The notes beneath the pieces are model-generated. The model made no database searches. It had not been told where the DNA came from and worked only from the letters and a program-made list of their open reading frames with translations. This document shows, piece by piece, positions 7,256 to 13,422 of a stretch of DNA of 16,001 nt. This DNA is from Nitrospira sp. UBA5698 (lineage in GTDB: Bacteria; Nitrospirota; Nitrospiria; Nitrospirales; Nitrospiraceae). Each line of letters opens with the position of its first letter. Position 1 is the stretch's first letter. The stretch lies in assembly GCA_002420115.1 (NCBI GenBank), contig DIHK01000036.1:23768-39768 (forward strand). The letters are read 5' to 3'. A program made the translations under genes and the position numbers.

Positions 7256-7693
7256 ATGCCGACCGAACTCACAATTGGACAGCTCGCAAAAGATGCTGGC
7301 GTGCATATCGAAACAATTCGCTACTACGAACGACGCCACATACTCGGCCCCACCTCTCGGCTGCCATCCGGCTACAGACTCTACAACCACGAGGCGCAGC
7401 GACGTCTCCGCTTCATCAAGAACGCCCAGGCGTTGGGCTTCACGCTCCATGAGATCGCAGGCCTGCTGAACCTACGCGTCACCTCCGCTGCCCGCTGCGG
7501 CGAAGTTCAACGAAAAGCCGAGGCTAAATTGAAACACGTAGAAGCCAAGGTGCGGGACCTGCAATCCCTTGCGGCTTGGCTGAGGAGGTTAATCCGCACC
7601 TGCCGAGCTAGGCGGCGGACAGCACATTGTCCGATTCTGGCGAGTCTTGAAAATGAGGAAGTGCACTCCACAACGAGTGAACAAGAGAAATAA
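7256..7693 (+). CDS. merR: MerR-family regulator of mercury-responsive type
   Basis: With ATG 7256 (GAGGTGG just upstream) the protein has 145 residues. The N-terminal HTH/wing reads LTIGQLAKDAGVHIETIRYYERR (5-27), then a GYRLY wing. The dimerisation helix and metal loop follow transposon MerR closely: AEAKLKHVEAKVRDL, then TCRARRRTAHCPILASL. Three cysteines, C81, C116 and C125, have the same 35- and 9-residue spacing as C82, C117 and C126 that bind Hg(II) in MerR. It is therefore predicted to sense Hg(II) (or possibly another thiophilic metal) and activate a 19-20-bp-spacer promoter, such as the one directly upstream. No merT, merP or merA follows. The next gene, 94 bases on, is an AhpD-like protein. 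A TTG start at 7178 is open but overlaps the promoter. Confidence 0.88.
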   Translation: MPTELTIGQLAKDAGVHIETIRYYERRHILGPTSRLPSGYRLYNHEAQRRLRFIKNAQALGFTLHEIAGLLNLRVTSAARCGEVQRKAEAKLKHVEAKVRDLQSLAAWLRRLIRTCRARRRTAHCPILASLENEEVHSTTSEQEK

Positions 7694-7787
7694 GAGAGGG
7701 CCACCATTAATGCTAGGCCTAGCGACAGCAATAACGGCGGCTAACATGGACCAGTGAGGTATTGTAGGCGAGAGGAAGGAAATTGTT

Positions 7788-8165
7788 ATGAATCAATCGA
7801 CAACGAACGAAGCTGAGCTTTTCACCGAATTGAGAAAACTCAGCCCCAAAGTCACCGGCGGGCTGCTTCGCATGCGGCAGGAAGTCTGTCGAGATGCAAC
7901 TGTGGCAGCCAAGTACAAATTACTTACTGCCATGGCGATCTCTATCGCGATTCGTTGCGAGCCCTGTATCCAAGCTTACGTCAAGATGGCCTGCGACTGC
8001 GGGATCACACAGGAGGAATTGATCGAGTTCCTCGAAGTGGCCATGACCATGCAGGGTTGTCCGGGGGCAGAGTGGGCCTTGAAAGCCTACAAAGCCTACA
8101 AAGTCTACAAGGAACATGTGGGCGGAACAGAGCCAAACGAGAGCGACAGGTGCTGTATGCACTGA
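7788..8165 (+). CDS. AhpD/carboxymuconolactone decarboxylase-like CxxC protein
   Basis: This 125-residue protein matches the AhpD/CMD fold: an N-terminal helix with LSPKVTGGLLRMRQEV, AAKYKLLTAMAISIAIRCEPC (redox pair C57-C60), then GITQEELIEFLEVAMTMQGCPGA. In AhpD the second cysteine is followed four residues later by a catalytic histidine (CxxCxxxH). Here that position is tyrosine (Y64), so classical AhpD chemistry may be altered. Extra cysteines occur at 71, 91 and in the tail RCCMH. Three 9-bp tandem repeats (8082-8108) encode KAYKAYKVY. The RBS GAGGAAGGAA is good. It lies downstream of merR and near arsM/arsS. AhpD-like proteins are known neighbours of arsenosugar genes, so it may belong to that programme (inference). 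Substrate unknown. Confidence 0.8.
   Translation: MNQSTTNEAELFTELRKLSPKVTGGLLRMRQEVCRDATVAAKYKLLTAMAISIAIRCEPCIQAYVKMACDCGITQEELIEFLEVAMTMQGCPGAEWALKAYKAYKVYKEHVGGTEPNESDRCCMH
8082..8108 (+). repeat. Three tandem 9-bp repeats inside the AhpD-like gene
   Basis: AAAGCCTAC occurs twice in perfect tandem and once with one change (AAAGTCTAC). The repeat keeps the frame and encodes KAY-KAY-KVY near the C-terminal helix. The unit length is a multiple of three, so copy-number slippage would preserve the frame. Confidence 0.8.
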
Positions 8166-8293
8166 ACTCTTTGTGGACAAGTCTGGGTGAGAAGTGCTGA
8201 CACCATTTCCCTTCCAACCGGGATGTGACTGAGTCATGTAACCACCACGGCGAGGGGAGGCGTCGTCGTTTGAGATCTCGTCCCGTTCACAGA

Positions 8294-8327
8294 GTCAGGA
8301 GGGGACGATGTGTTGCCCTCTCCTGAC
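8294..8327. terminator. Strong hairpin between convergent genes
   Basis: GTCAGGAGGGG (8294-8304) pairs with CCTCTCCTGAC-type sequence (8317-8327): 11 pairs with one G-U, and a 12-base loop. It lies between the AhpD-like gene (plus) and the DUF1295 gene (minus), where a bidirectional terminator would be expected. No T-tract follows on either strand, so intrinsic termination is uncertain. Confidence 0.4.
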
Positions 8328-8353
8328 CGGCGCCTGCGAGATGGGTGACCCGG

Positions 8354-9214
8354 TTATTGTTCCTTTGGCCGGCTACGTGAGGAACAAGGAGACGTGTGCA
8401 GACGTGCCCGAGGAAACCACGGGAAAAACGCATTGGTCGTAGCCTGATAGGCTTCATATTCCTTTCCTCGACTGACAAGGGCCTGCTCTTCTGCTCGCGG
8501 AATACCTGTTACCTTAAGCAACGCGATCCCCATCCCGATCGGCCCCATCCAGGTCAACACCCAGCCGGGTGCTCCCCATGTCATCAGGACATAGGAGCAC
8601 CAGTGCAGCCATTCAAAGAAATAGTTGGGATGACGCGAGTAATTCCAGAGACCCTCGCGACAGACTCGACCCTGATTTCTTGAATCGGCGCGAAACCGGG
8701 CGAGTTGCAGATCGGCCGCCGCTTCGCCGGCCACGGCCACGCCCCAAATCAGTAACCCGACCAACTCGACCGCCGCGGTCGGAGGCCGTGGATTCCAAAG
8801 CAACACCAAGAACGGGAGCGAACAGGCAGCCAGAGCAAAGGCTTGCAGTTGAAAGTACACGAACATTTTTGAAGGCTCTGCGTCACCCCATTCCTCCCGT
8901 AGTCGGCGATACCGAGCGTCCTCCGGTTTCCCCTTCACGCGATTGAAAAGAATGTAGAGCCCGAGTCGTCCCGCATAGAAGGTCACCAACATCACGGTCA
9001 GGAGTATCCGCTCCATCCCGCTGGGAGCTTGCGTGGTATACCCCAACACGACGACGAGCAGCCCGACACACCATCCGACGTCCCCGATGGAGGCATTCCT
9101 TGTCCTCTGCTGCACAGCCCACAACACCGCCATGACGATTGCCATGATAAGGTAGGCCGCCACGACAAGGAATAACGGATCTGATCCAAGCATTCCGCCT
9201 ACTGCTTCCATCAT
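8354..9214 (-). CDS. DUF1295 family membrane protein (steroid 5-alpha-reductase/ICMT-like)
   Basis: From ATG 9214 the protein has 286 residues with about seven hydrophobic segments. The diagnostic stretch is GLWNYSRHPNYFFEW (188-202), the cofactor-binding motif of DUF1295 proteins, relatives of steroid 5-alpha-reductase C-terminal domains and isoprenylcysteine methyltransferases. AEEQALVSRGKEYEAYQATTNAFFPWFP near the C-terminus is also typical. Members are integral membrane enzymes thought to reduce or methylate lipid-like substrates, but the substrate is not known. The frame is open to 9373, but that part runs through the non-coding area next to the dsrE remnant. A start at 9193 is also possible, and no start has a strong SD. 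The final 15 residues are polar and Ser/Arg-rich. It is convergent with the AhpD-like gene. Confidence 0.82.
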   Translation of the reverse strand: MMEAVGGMLGSDPLFLVVAAYLIMAIVMAVLWAVQQRTRNASIGDVGWCVGLLVVVLGYTTQAPSGMERILLTVMLVTFYAGRLGLYILFNRVKGKPEDARYRRLREEWGDAEPSKMFVYFQLQAFALAACSLPFLVLLWNPRPPTAAVELVGLLIWGVAVAGEAAADLQLARFRADSRNQGRVCREGLWNYSRHPNYFFEWLHWCSYVLMTWGAPGWVLTWMGPIGMGIALLKVTGIPRAEEQALVSRGKEYEAYQATTNAFFPWFPRARLHTSPCSSRSRPKEQ

Positions 9215-9285
9215 CCATTCTACTTTAGGTCGGCAGCAGCGCCTGTCGTCTTGCATCCCGAAGCGGTGGAGAACCGGCAGAGTGT

Positions 9286-9303
9286 TACCGGCAAGTGCCG
9301 GTA
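9286..9303. repeat. Short palindromic hairpin downstream of dsrE remnant
   Basis: TACCGGCA-ag-TGCCGGTA has two perfect 8-bp arms. It lies downstream (minus sense) of the DUF4403 gene and the dsrE remnant and about 70 bases before the DUF1295 start. It could slow or end transcription, or be an operator. No T-tract follows. Confidence 0.35.
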
Positions 9304-9385
9304 CTCCTCGTGTTGTCAGGATGTGAGAAAGAGACGCGGTCTGGCAGGCGAGCATCACCTGCACAGGGGGCACGCGCTGTTCGTC

Positions 9386-9509
9386 TCAGAACGTGATGAC
9401 CTGGCATCCTTGTGCCACCAGATTTTTGAAGCTGGGATGTCCTTCGAACTCCCCTGCTAGCGTCACTCAACAAGCGACGACCGCATCCTTTACTCCAAAG
9501 GTCTCCGGA
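9386..9509 (-). pseudogene. Remnant 3' end of a second DsrE-family gene
   Basis: Read on the minus strand, this segment encodes FGVKDAVVAC, a TGA stop, then VTLAGEFEGHPSFKNLVAQG followed by CQVITF and a TGA. It aligns end to end with the last 37 residues of the intact DsrE protein at 11337-11693. About 31 of 37 positions are identical, with a stop replacing the Gly after the conserved Cys. No DsrE homology is visible further upstream, where the DUF4403 gene ends 8 bases away. Many differences are synonymous third-position changes, so this looks like the tail of a diverged paralogue that was once under selection, not a recent duplicate. Confidence 0.8.
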
Positions 9510-9516
9510 ACGGGGG

Positions 9517-11061
9517 TTAGGGCTCGCTGCCCGCAATCACGTTGAGGGTTCCACTACTCATTGCTCGAACATAGAGCGCGTCGACATCGGCGAACACAGC
9601 GATCCCTTGCATCGACGTGACTGTTCCCTGTATCGAGACGGTTGGGGTCAGCGTTCGATTCAACCCAGTTCTCAGTGAATCGCGTATTCGATCGATCATC
9701 GGCGTCACTCCAAGCGCGATTTCAGGAGCAAGAGTTTCTTGAAACGGCGCGCCAGTGAACCAGTCTGGGGCCGTGGTCTGAAGCAGATGGGTGGTCCCAC
9801 GATCATACCGAAGGCCACTGAGATAGACCGCCTGTGTCATGGGGTTGAATTCCGGCTTCCCGATCAAATACACGTAGCCCCGCGCATCTCCCGTGAACTC
9901 CACGCGTAGGAGCACTTGGTTCTCGCCGAGACCGAAAATTCCTGCAGCGGTTATCGTGACGAAATGCCCCTTATTTTCAACGCGTCTCCCTCTCAGCCGG
10001 TTCGAGAGCGTCTGGGAAAGTGTGCTATAGTCAACCCGGATATCGGCCAAGGCATGAAATTTCTCAGACACGGATCGCTTCTCGGGATAGGCCTTCTGTA
10101 CATCAGCGACGCCACGAAAATCTGGAGAAGACGCTTGCGTCTCGAGCTGAGGGAGTGCTGTGGACGATGCTGGCGGCTCATCTCCGTGAACGATCACCGG
10201 ACGCGCGGTGATATGCAGGGTATCTGTGACGACATGGCCCTCTTTTGAAAATCCGGTCTGCTTCACCTTATCGGGATTGAGCAGGAGCCAGGTATCCGGT
10301 TCTAACTGGATGGGATGACGGAGCGCCGCCCAGACATCCTCTGCGCGAGATTTGACACTCAAGGTGTTGAGACGCGAGACGGCGCTGTCGAAACCTCCCT
10401 TCACCTGATCCGAGAGTGCCGCATTAACGACCTGCTGCAGATCTAGATCCGGGCTGCGGAGCGTGCATGGCTCCGCGGAATGGACGGTCACACTGCGGAG
10501 GGAGCCGGACACACTGTAATTCGGTGTCATCCCGATCGCAACGCTTCCATCGAGCGTAGCGTGTTTCGGCCAGTTGGTCCCGTCCCCACACTGTGCCGCT
10601 GAATCAGTACTCTGCGAAGGGAGACGCGCCCCGATCTTATAGCGGAGTGGCGCACTCACGAAGAGGGTGCCTCCCGAGAGGTCGATATCCTTCCACCAGT
10701 CTCTGATCGACAGACCCGGCTCCGTACTCCGACTCGAATGAGCCGATCGTTCCATCGAAAAGTCATCTCGTTCCGCATAGTATTTGTAATCCGCACCTTT
10801 CGGGTGTTTGATGACGCTCCCCCAATGGTCAAACTTCTTTGGAATGAGGTTCGGATTGTTGACGGCATCGAGAAATCCTGACATATCCACCCGCACTGGC
10901 ACATTGATGACGGAGTCCGCTATTCCACGGATCGGGTGTTCGAGTGACGGAAGTCTCTCAGGCGCCGGCGGGCGAATCACAAACTCTCTATCAGCACAAC
11001 TCGTCAGCGATAGGACCAGTCCCATCGTCGCCACGAACTGGTATCTGGACGTGAGAAACAT
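9517..11061 (-). CDS. DUF4403 family lipoprotein
   Basis: This 514-residue protein has a lipoprotein signal peptide: MFLTSRYQF, a hydrophobic core, then lipobox LTSC with C22 as the likely lipidated residue. A at +2 is compatible with outer-membrane sorting. The body matches DUF4403: SVINVPVRVDMSGFLDAVNN near the start, a repeated beta-rich architecture, and PLRYKIGARLP, TWLLLNPDKV and APDWFTGAPFQETLAPEIALG further on. DUF4403 domains resemble tubular lipid-binding folds but have no assigned function. I chose ATG 11061 because AAGGAGG sits 5 bases upstream. A GTG at 11079 would place that SD inside the gene. It lies 275 bases downstream of dsrE in the same direction, so co-transcription is possible but not shown. 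Confidence 0.82.
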   Translation of the reverse strand: MFLTSRYQFVATMGLVLSLTSCADREFVIRPPAPERLPSLEHPIRGIADSVINVPVRVDMSGFLDAVNNPNLIPKKFDHWGSVIKHPKGADYKYYAERDDFSMERSAHSSRSTEPGLSIRDWWKDIDLSGGTLFVSAPLRYKIGARLPSQSTDSAAQCGDGTNWPKHATLDGSVAIGMTPNYSVSGSLRSVTVHSAEPCTLRSPDLDLQQVVNAALSDQVKGGFDSAVSRLNTLSVKSRAEDVWAALRHPIQLEPDTWLLLNPDKVKQTGFSKEGHVVTDTLHITARPVIVHGDEPPASSTALPQLETQASSPDFRGVADVQKAYPEKRSVSEKFHALADIRVDYSTLSQTLSNRLRGRRVENKGHFVTITAAGIFGLGENQVLLRVEFTGDARGYVYLIGKPEFNPMTQAVYLSGLRYDRGTTHLLQTTAPDWFTGAPFQETLAPEIALGVTPMIDRIRDSLRTGLNRTLTPTVSIQGTVTSMQGIAVFADVDALYVRAMSSGTLNVIAGSEP

Positions 11062-11336
11062 AGCAGCCTCCTTGTTCACGCGCCCACGACCGCAGGGCCG
11101 TCTCTTGAGGAGCTGGACGACCGGACCTGGGGAACGTCTGATGAATTCACGGTTGCACTGAACGCGCTGTTCCCGGATTGATCAGCACGGACACACAGGT
11201 GGAATTCCGATGGCTCCGGAGCATTGTGATTGAGGTTCCCCCGCCCTCAAGCTGCATGCTTCCCCCCGCATCTCTTGACCATGCAACAGTTTAAGCAATA
11301 CCTTCCTCAACCGGTGGATGAGTCCACTCACAGGAG

Positions 11337-11693
11337 CTAGAACGTGATGACCTGATAGCCCTGCGATACCAGCTTCTTGAAGCTCGGATGGCCCTCGAAT
11401 TCCCCCGCCAGTTTGACCCCGCACGCAACGACCGCATCCTTGACTTCGAAGGCACCGGCACAGAATTCACAGACTCCGCCGATTCGATCTTTCACGGCTG
11501 TATAGAGACCGTGCAGCTTATGAGTGCCCTTCTCCAGTTCGGGAATCCATTTTGCGCCAGCACCGTCGAAAATCAGTTGTACGTCGTCATGGCCGTCCTT
11601 GAACTCCTTCACGGCTTCCAACGCGTTCACGACACGCCCCAGTCCTTCATGGGTGTCCGTATCAGCCAGAATAACGATCGCTACTTTAGACAT
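11337..11693 (-). CDS. DsrE-family small cysteine protein
   Basis: This 118-residue protein fits the DsrE/F-like fold: VAIVILADTDTHEGLGRVVNAL at the start, VQLIFDGAGAKWIPEL in the middle, then GGVCEFCAGAF (C75, C78) and VACGVKLAGEFEGHPSF (C91) and an ending GYQVITF. DsrE-type proteins are soluble and often carry sulfur as persulfide on a conserved cysteine. In this subgroup the role is unknown, and sulfur transfer or metal(loid)-thiol chemistry is possible. The RBS AAAAGGAG sits 6 bases upstream of ATG 11693. Two CRP-like dyads lie 100-165 bases upstream, shared with a divergent zinc-ribbon gene. A broken paralogous tail lies at 9386-9509. Confidence 0.85.
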   Translation of the reverse strand: MSKVAIVILADTDTHEGLGRVVNALEAVKEFKDGHDDVQLIFDGAGAKWIPELEKGTHKLHGLYTAVKDRIGGVCEFCAGAFEVKDAVVACGVKLAGEFEGHPSFKKLVSQGYQVITF

Positions 11694-11796
11694 GCTGTAC
11701 TCCTTTTAAAAGAAGATCGGTGAATAAGAGGCTGCTTCCGTCTCACGTGAGAGGGAAGACGAAGCGGCATGCTAGCGAACTTCCTGTGAATCCATC

Positions 11797-11812
11797 TGTG
11801 ATCTGGCTTACA
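11797..11812. promoter_or_regulatory. CRP-like dyad TGTGA-N6-TTACA
   Basis: TGTGATCTGGCTTACA differs at one position from the dyad between arsM and merR (7097-7112) and sits in the divergent gap between dsrE and the zinc-ribbon gene at 11928. Its centre is 43 bases (about four helix turns) from the next dyad at 11840-11855, so both may be bound on the same DNA face. The regulator is unknown. Confidence 0.45.
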
Positions 11813-11839
11813 AACCTCCAGGTCGATTGTTATTGACCA

Positions 11840-11855
11840 TGTAAGATGTCTTACA
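11840..11855. promoter_or_regulatory. CRP-like dyad TGTAA-N6-TTACA, nearly full palindrome
   Basis: TGTAAGATGTCTTACA has two perfect 7-bp arms around TG, with the same half-site geometry as the other two dyads. It is centred 80 bases upstream of the zinc-ribbon gene ATG and 154 upstream of dsrE. It is the most symmetric of the three. Confidence 0.5.
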
Positions 11856-11927
11856 GATCGAGTGGAGACAAATCGGTAGGATCGTACTCAGCAATGAACG
11901 GATCTGTCACTCAGAAGGAGGTTCGTC

Positions 11928-12140
11928 ATGACGTGCCAACGATGCGATGGGTTGATGGTCAGTGAGCGGATTTGCGATCTTCAGGGACTGAGCAGTGATC
12001 TGTGCGTCGACGGGTACCGGTGTTTGCTCTGCGGTAATGTCGTCGACGCGACGATTCTCGAAAACCGGAGGCAATCAGCCGAGGCCCTCCAACTGCTCGC
12101 AGGCAGCAGCACTCGGGTCATGGAGCTGGCGGTCGGATAG
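11928..12140 (+). CDS. Small zinc-ribbon protein, unknown function
   Basis: This 70-residue protein has two CxxC knuckles: TCQRC (C3, C6) and RCLLC (C32, C35) with GNVVDATILENRR following, plus unpaired C16 and C26. The pattern suggests one zinc ribbon. I know similar short proteins (CxRCxGLMV...GxRCxxCG...NR) only as hypothetical proteins in environmental bacteria. A strong SD, AGAAGGAGG, lies 6 bases before the ATG. It is divergent from dsrE and is followed 75 bases on by a second zinc-ribbon gene. Confidence 0.7.
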   Translation: MTCQRCDGLMVSERICDLQGLSSDLCVDGYRCLLCGNVVDATILENRRQSAEALQLLAGSSTRVMELAVG

Positions 12141-12215
12141 AGCGGGAAGAAGAATCGACACGACCATCTCGTTTTCCTCGCTGATTGAGTGGTGATCGAG
12201 CAAAGGAGTGGTCCC

Positions 12216-12443
12216 ATGACACGCCAAGATGAGTCGGCCATGGCTCTTTGCATCCAACTCCATCAATTGTCCTGTCCCACATGCGGAAAACCAGACCTGA
12301 GGCCGATGCTCCGATGCGATTATTATCCTGACGGGTGTCTTTGGCTGGCGCACTGTCGGAGCTGTCGGACTCAGTACCACCTGGAAGACCGGCGGCCATG
12401 GTCAGGTTCTGTTGTGAACGGAATGGGCTCAGCGAGTTTCTGA
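12216..12443 (+). CDS. Second small zinc-ribbon protein, unknown function
   Basis: This 75-residue protein has SCPTC (C20, C23) and HCRSC (C47, C50) knuckles, with further cysteines at 34 and 41 in RCDYYPDGC. It looks like a zinc-ribbon or rubredoxin-like metal site, but I recognise no family. ATG 12216 is chosen because AAAGGAG sits 7 bases upstream; the frame is open to 12189 (GTG). A perfect hairpin covers its stop codon. Confidence 0.65.
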   Translation: MTRQDESAMALCIQLHQLSCPTCGKPDLRPMLRCDYYPDGCLWLAHCRSCRTQYHLEDRRPWSGSVVNGMGSASF

Positions 12444-12447
12444 GCCC
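12425..12447. repeat. Perfect hairpin across a stop codon
   Basis: GGGCTCAG (12425-12432) and CTGAGCCC (12440-12447) form a perfect 8-bp stem with a 7-base loop. The TGA stop of the second zinc-ribbon gene lies in the right arm. No T-tract follows, so it may stabilise the transcript end or cause pausing. Confidence 0.45.
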
Positions 12448-12557
12448 GGAATAGAAGACGGGCCGATCCGGAACGTTACGGATAGCTGATGGACTTGGCC
12501 TGTACGAGATGGAGAAGAAACGGGAGACCACTGCTTTCGTGAGAGAGGAGGTGTGTG

Positions 12558-12992
12558 ATGCAAACCCTCTATGCGTGTCTGCTGTTGGGTGTGTGGTTCA
12601 CTGCCCCTGCGCTGGCCTCAGCCAATACGTGGTCTGAGTTCGGAGCGAGGTGGAGCGATCATGACAGAGTCACCCAACTCTGGTTCGAACAGGACTCCGT
12701 GATTCAGACGGTGGCCGATCACCAGCTGGGGCGCGGAGACCGATTTGGCATGGATGAACGTGTTCGAAGCTCAAGAGAAACCAAGGAGAGCAGGGTGACG
12801 GCTGAAACCGATCGTCAGAGGGCTCACGAGTCAGCGCGCTCTGGGAACACCCCTCAAGCATTCAGCGACGTTCACGATCACTCATCCAACAGCATACATA
12901 GCCCCGCTCATCATCCCGACCCCTGGTGGGGGCGGCGTGTGGAAGGTGACCCGATGATCAGGGGCTTGAATCGTAGTCCGTCAGGGAAATAG
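12558..12992 (+). CDS. Small exported protein, unknown function
   Basis: This 144-residue protein begins with a clear signal peptide (MQTLYACLLLGVWFTAPALA, cleavage around residues 20-23) and is then polar and rich in Arg, Ser, His and Asp with no hydrophobic core, suggesting a largely disordered periplasmic protein. HSSNSIHSPAHHPDPWW contains several histidines and ends before a WGRRVEGDPMIRG segment. A strong SD, GAGGAGG, lies 6 bases before the ATG. I recognise no family. It follows the zinc-ribbon pair on the same strand, 114 bases after the second, and may or may not be co-transcribed with them. Confidence 0.6.
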   Translation: MQTLYACLLLGVWFTAPALASANTWSEFGARWSDHDRVTQLWFEQDSVIQTVADHQLGRGDRFGMDERVRSSRETKESRVTAETDRQRAHESARSGNTPQAFSDVHDHSSNSIHSPAHHPDPWWGRRVEGDPMIRGLNRSPSGK

Positions 12993-13330
12993 GGCCCAGT
13001 CGAGAAAAAAGCGCGGAATTATACTCTCGAAGATTTCTGCGCCGGACCGGAAGCGACTCGGCGAAGCTGCGCGTGGAATATGCCGTTACTCCCTTTGGTA
13101 GGAAGTCCAGTTTTTGACTTTACACTTCACTGCCAAGCGCTGACACCCTCTGAGTGCAAGATCAAGAATTGATCCCGTTAGCGGCCCGGCGTATGAGCCA
13201 TCCATCCTTGGCCGTTTCCATCCCGTGGCCTCGCCCTTCGCCCAAGAGAATCACGGAACCAACTGTCGTTGTGAGGCACTGAAGCCGAGTCGGTGTCATG
13301 CTCGCTTGGGATAGTCAGCCCCCACTTGAC
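12993..13330. other. Gap without a recognised gene before the TetR cassette
   Basis: Together with the operator region, about 430 bases separate the exported protein from the SRPBCC gene. I see no gene, no RNA gene and no clear terminator on either strand. The composition changes from here into the next cassette, compatible with a module boundary (inference only). Confidence 0.4.
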
Positions 13331-13356
13331 ATAAAGTAACGGTACCGTTACTTTAT
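13326..13356 (+). promoter_or_regulatory. Promoter with 26-bp perfect palindrome, candidate TetR operator
   Basis: A perfect TTGACA -35 (13326-13331) is followed at 17 bases by TACTTT (13349-13354) as a weak -10. The 26-bp sequence at 13331-13356 is a perfect palindrome with core AGTAACGGTACCGTTACT. It covers the whole spacer and -10, so a dimer bound there would block polymerase. The TetR-family gene downstream in the same transcript is the obvious partner, giving self-repression. Confidence 0.75.
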
Positions 13357-13363
13357 AAGACCT

Positions 13364-13385
13364 TGCGGCAAACGCGTTTGCCGCA
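13364..13385. repeat. 22-bp perfect palindrome in the 5' leader
   Basis: TGCGGCAAACG followed by its exact reverse complement lies 7 bases after the operator palindrome and 37 before the SRPBCC start codon. It is unrelated in sequence to the operator, so it could be a second operator for another regulator or a leader hairpin with no loop. Confidence 0.6.
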
Positions 13386-13422
13386 GAAATCTGTCGGCTG
13401 AATTAAGGAAAGGAGAACCGTG

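Noticed and set aside
6731..7450. 239-codon minus-strand frame spanning the arsM start and merR
   Set aside because: It overlaps two well-supported genes and the intergenic control region, and its translation has no recognisable features.
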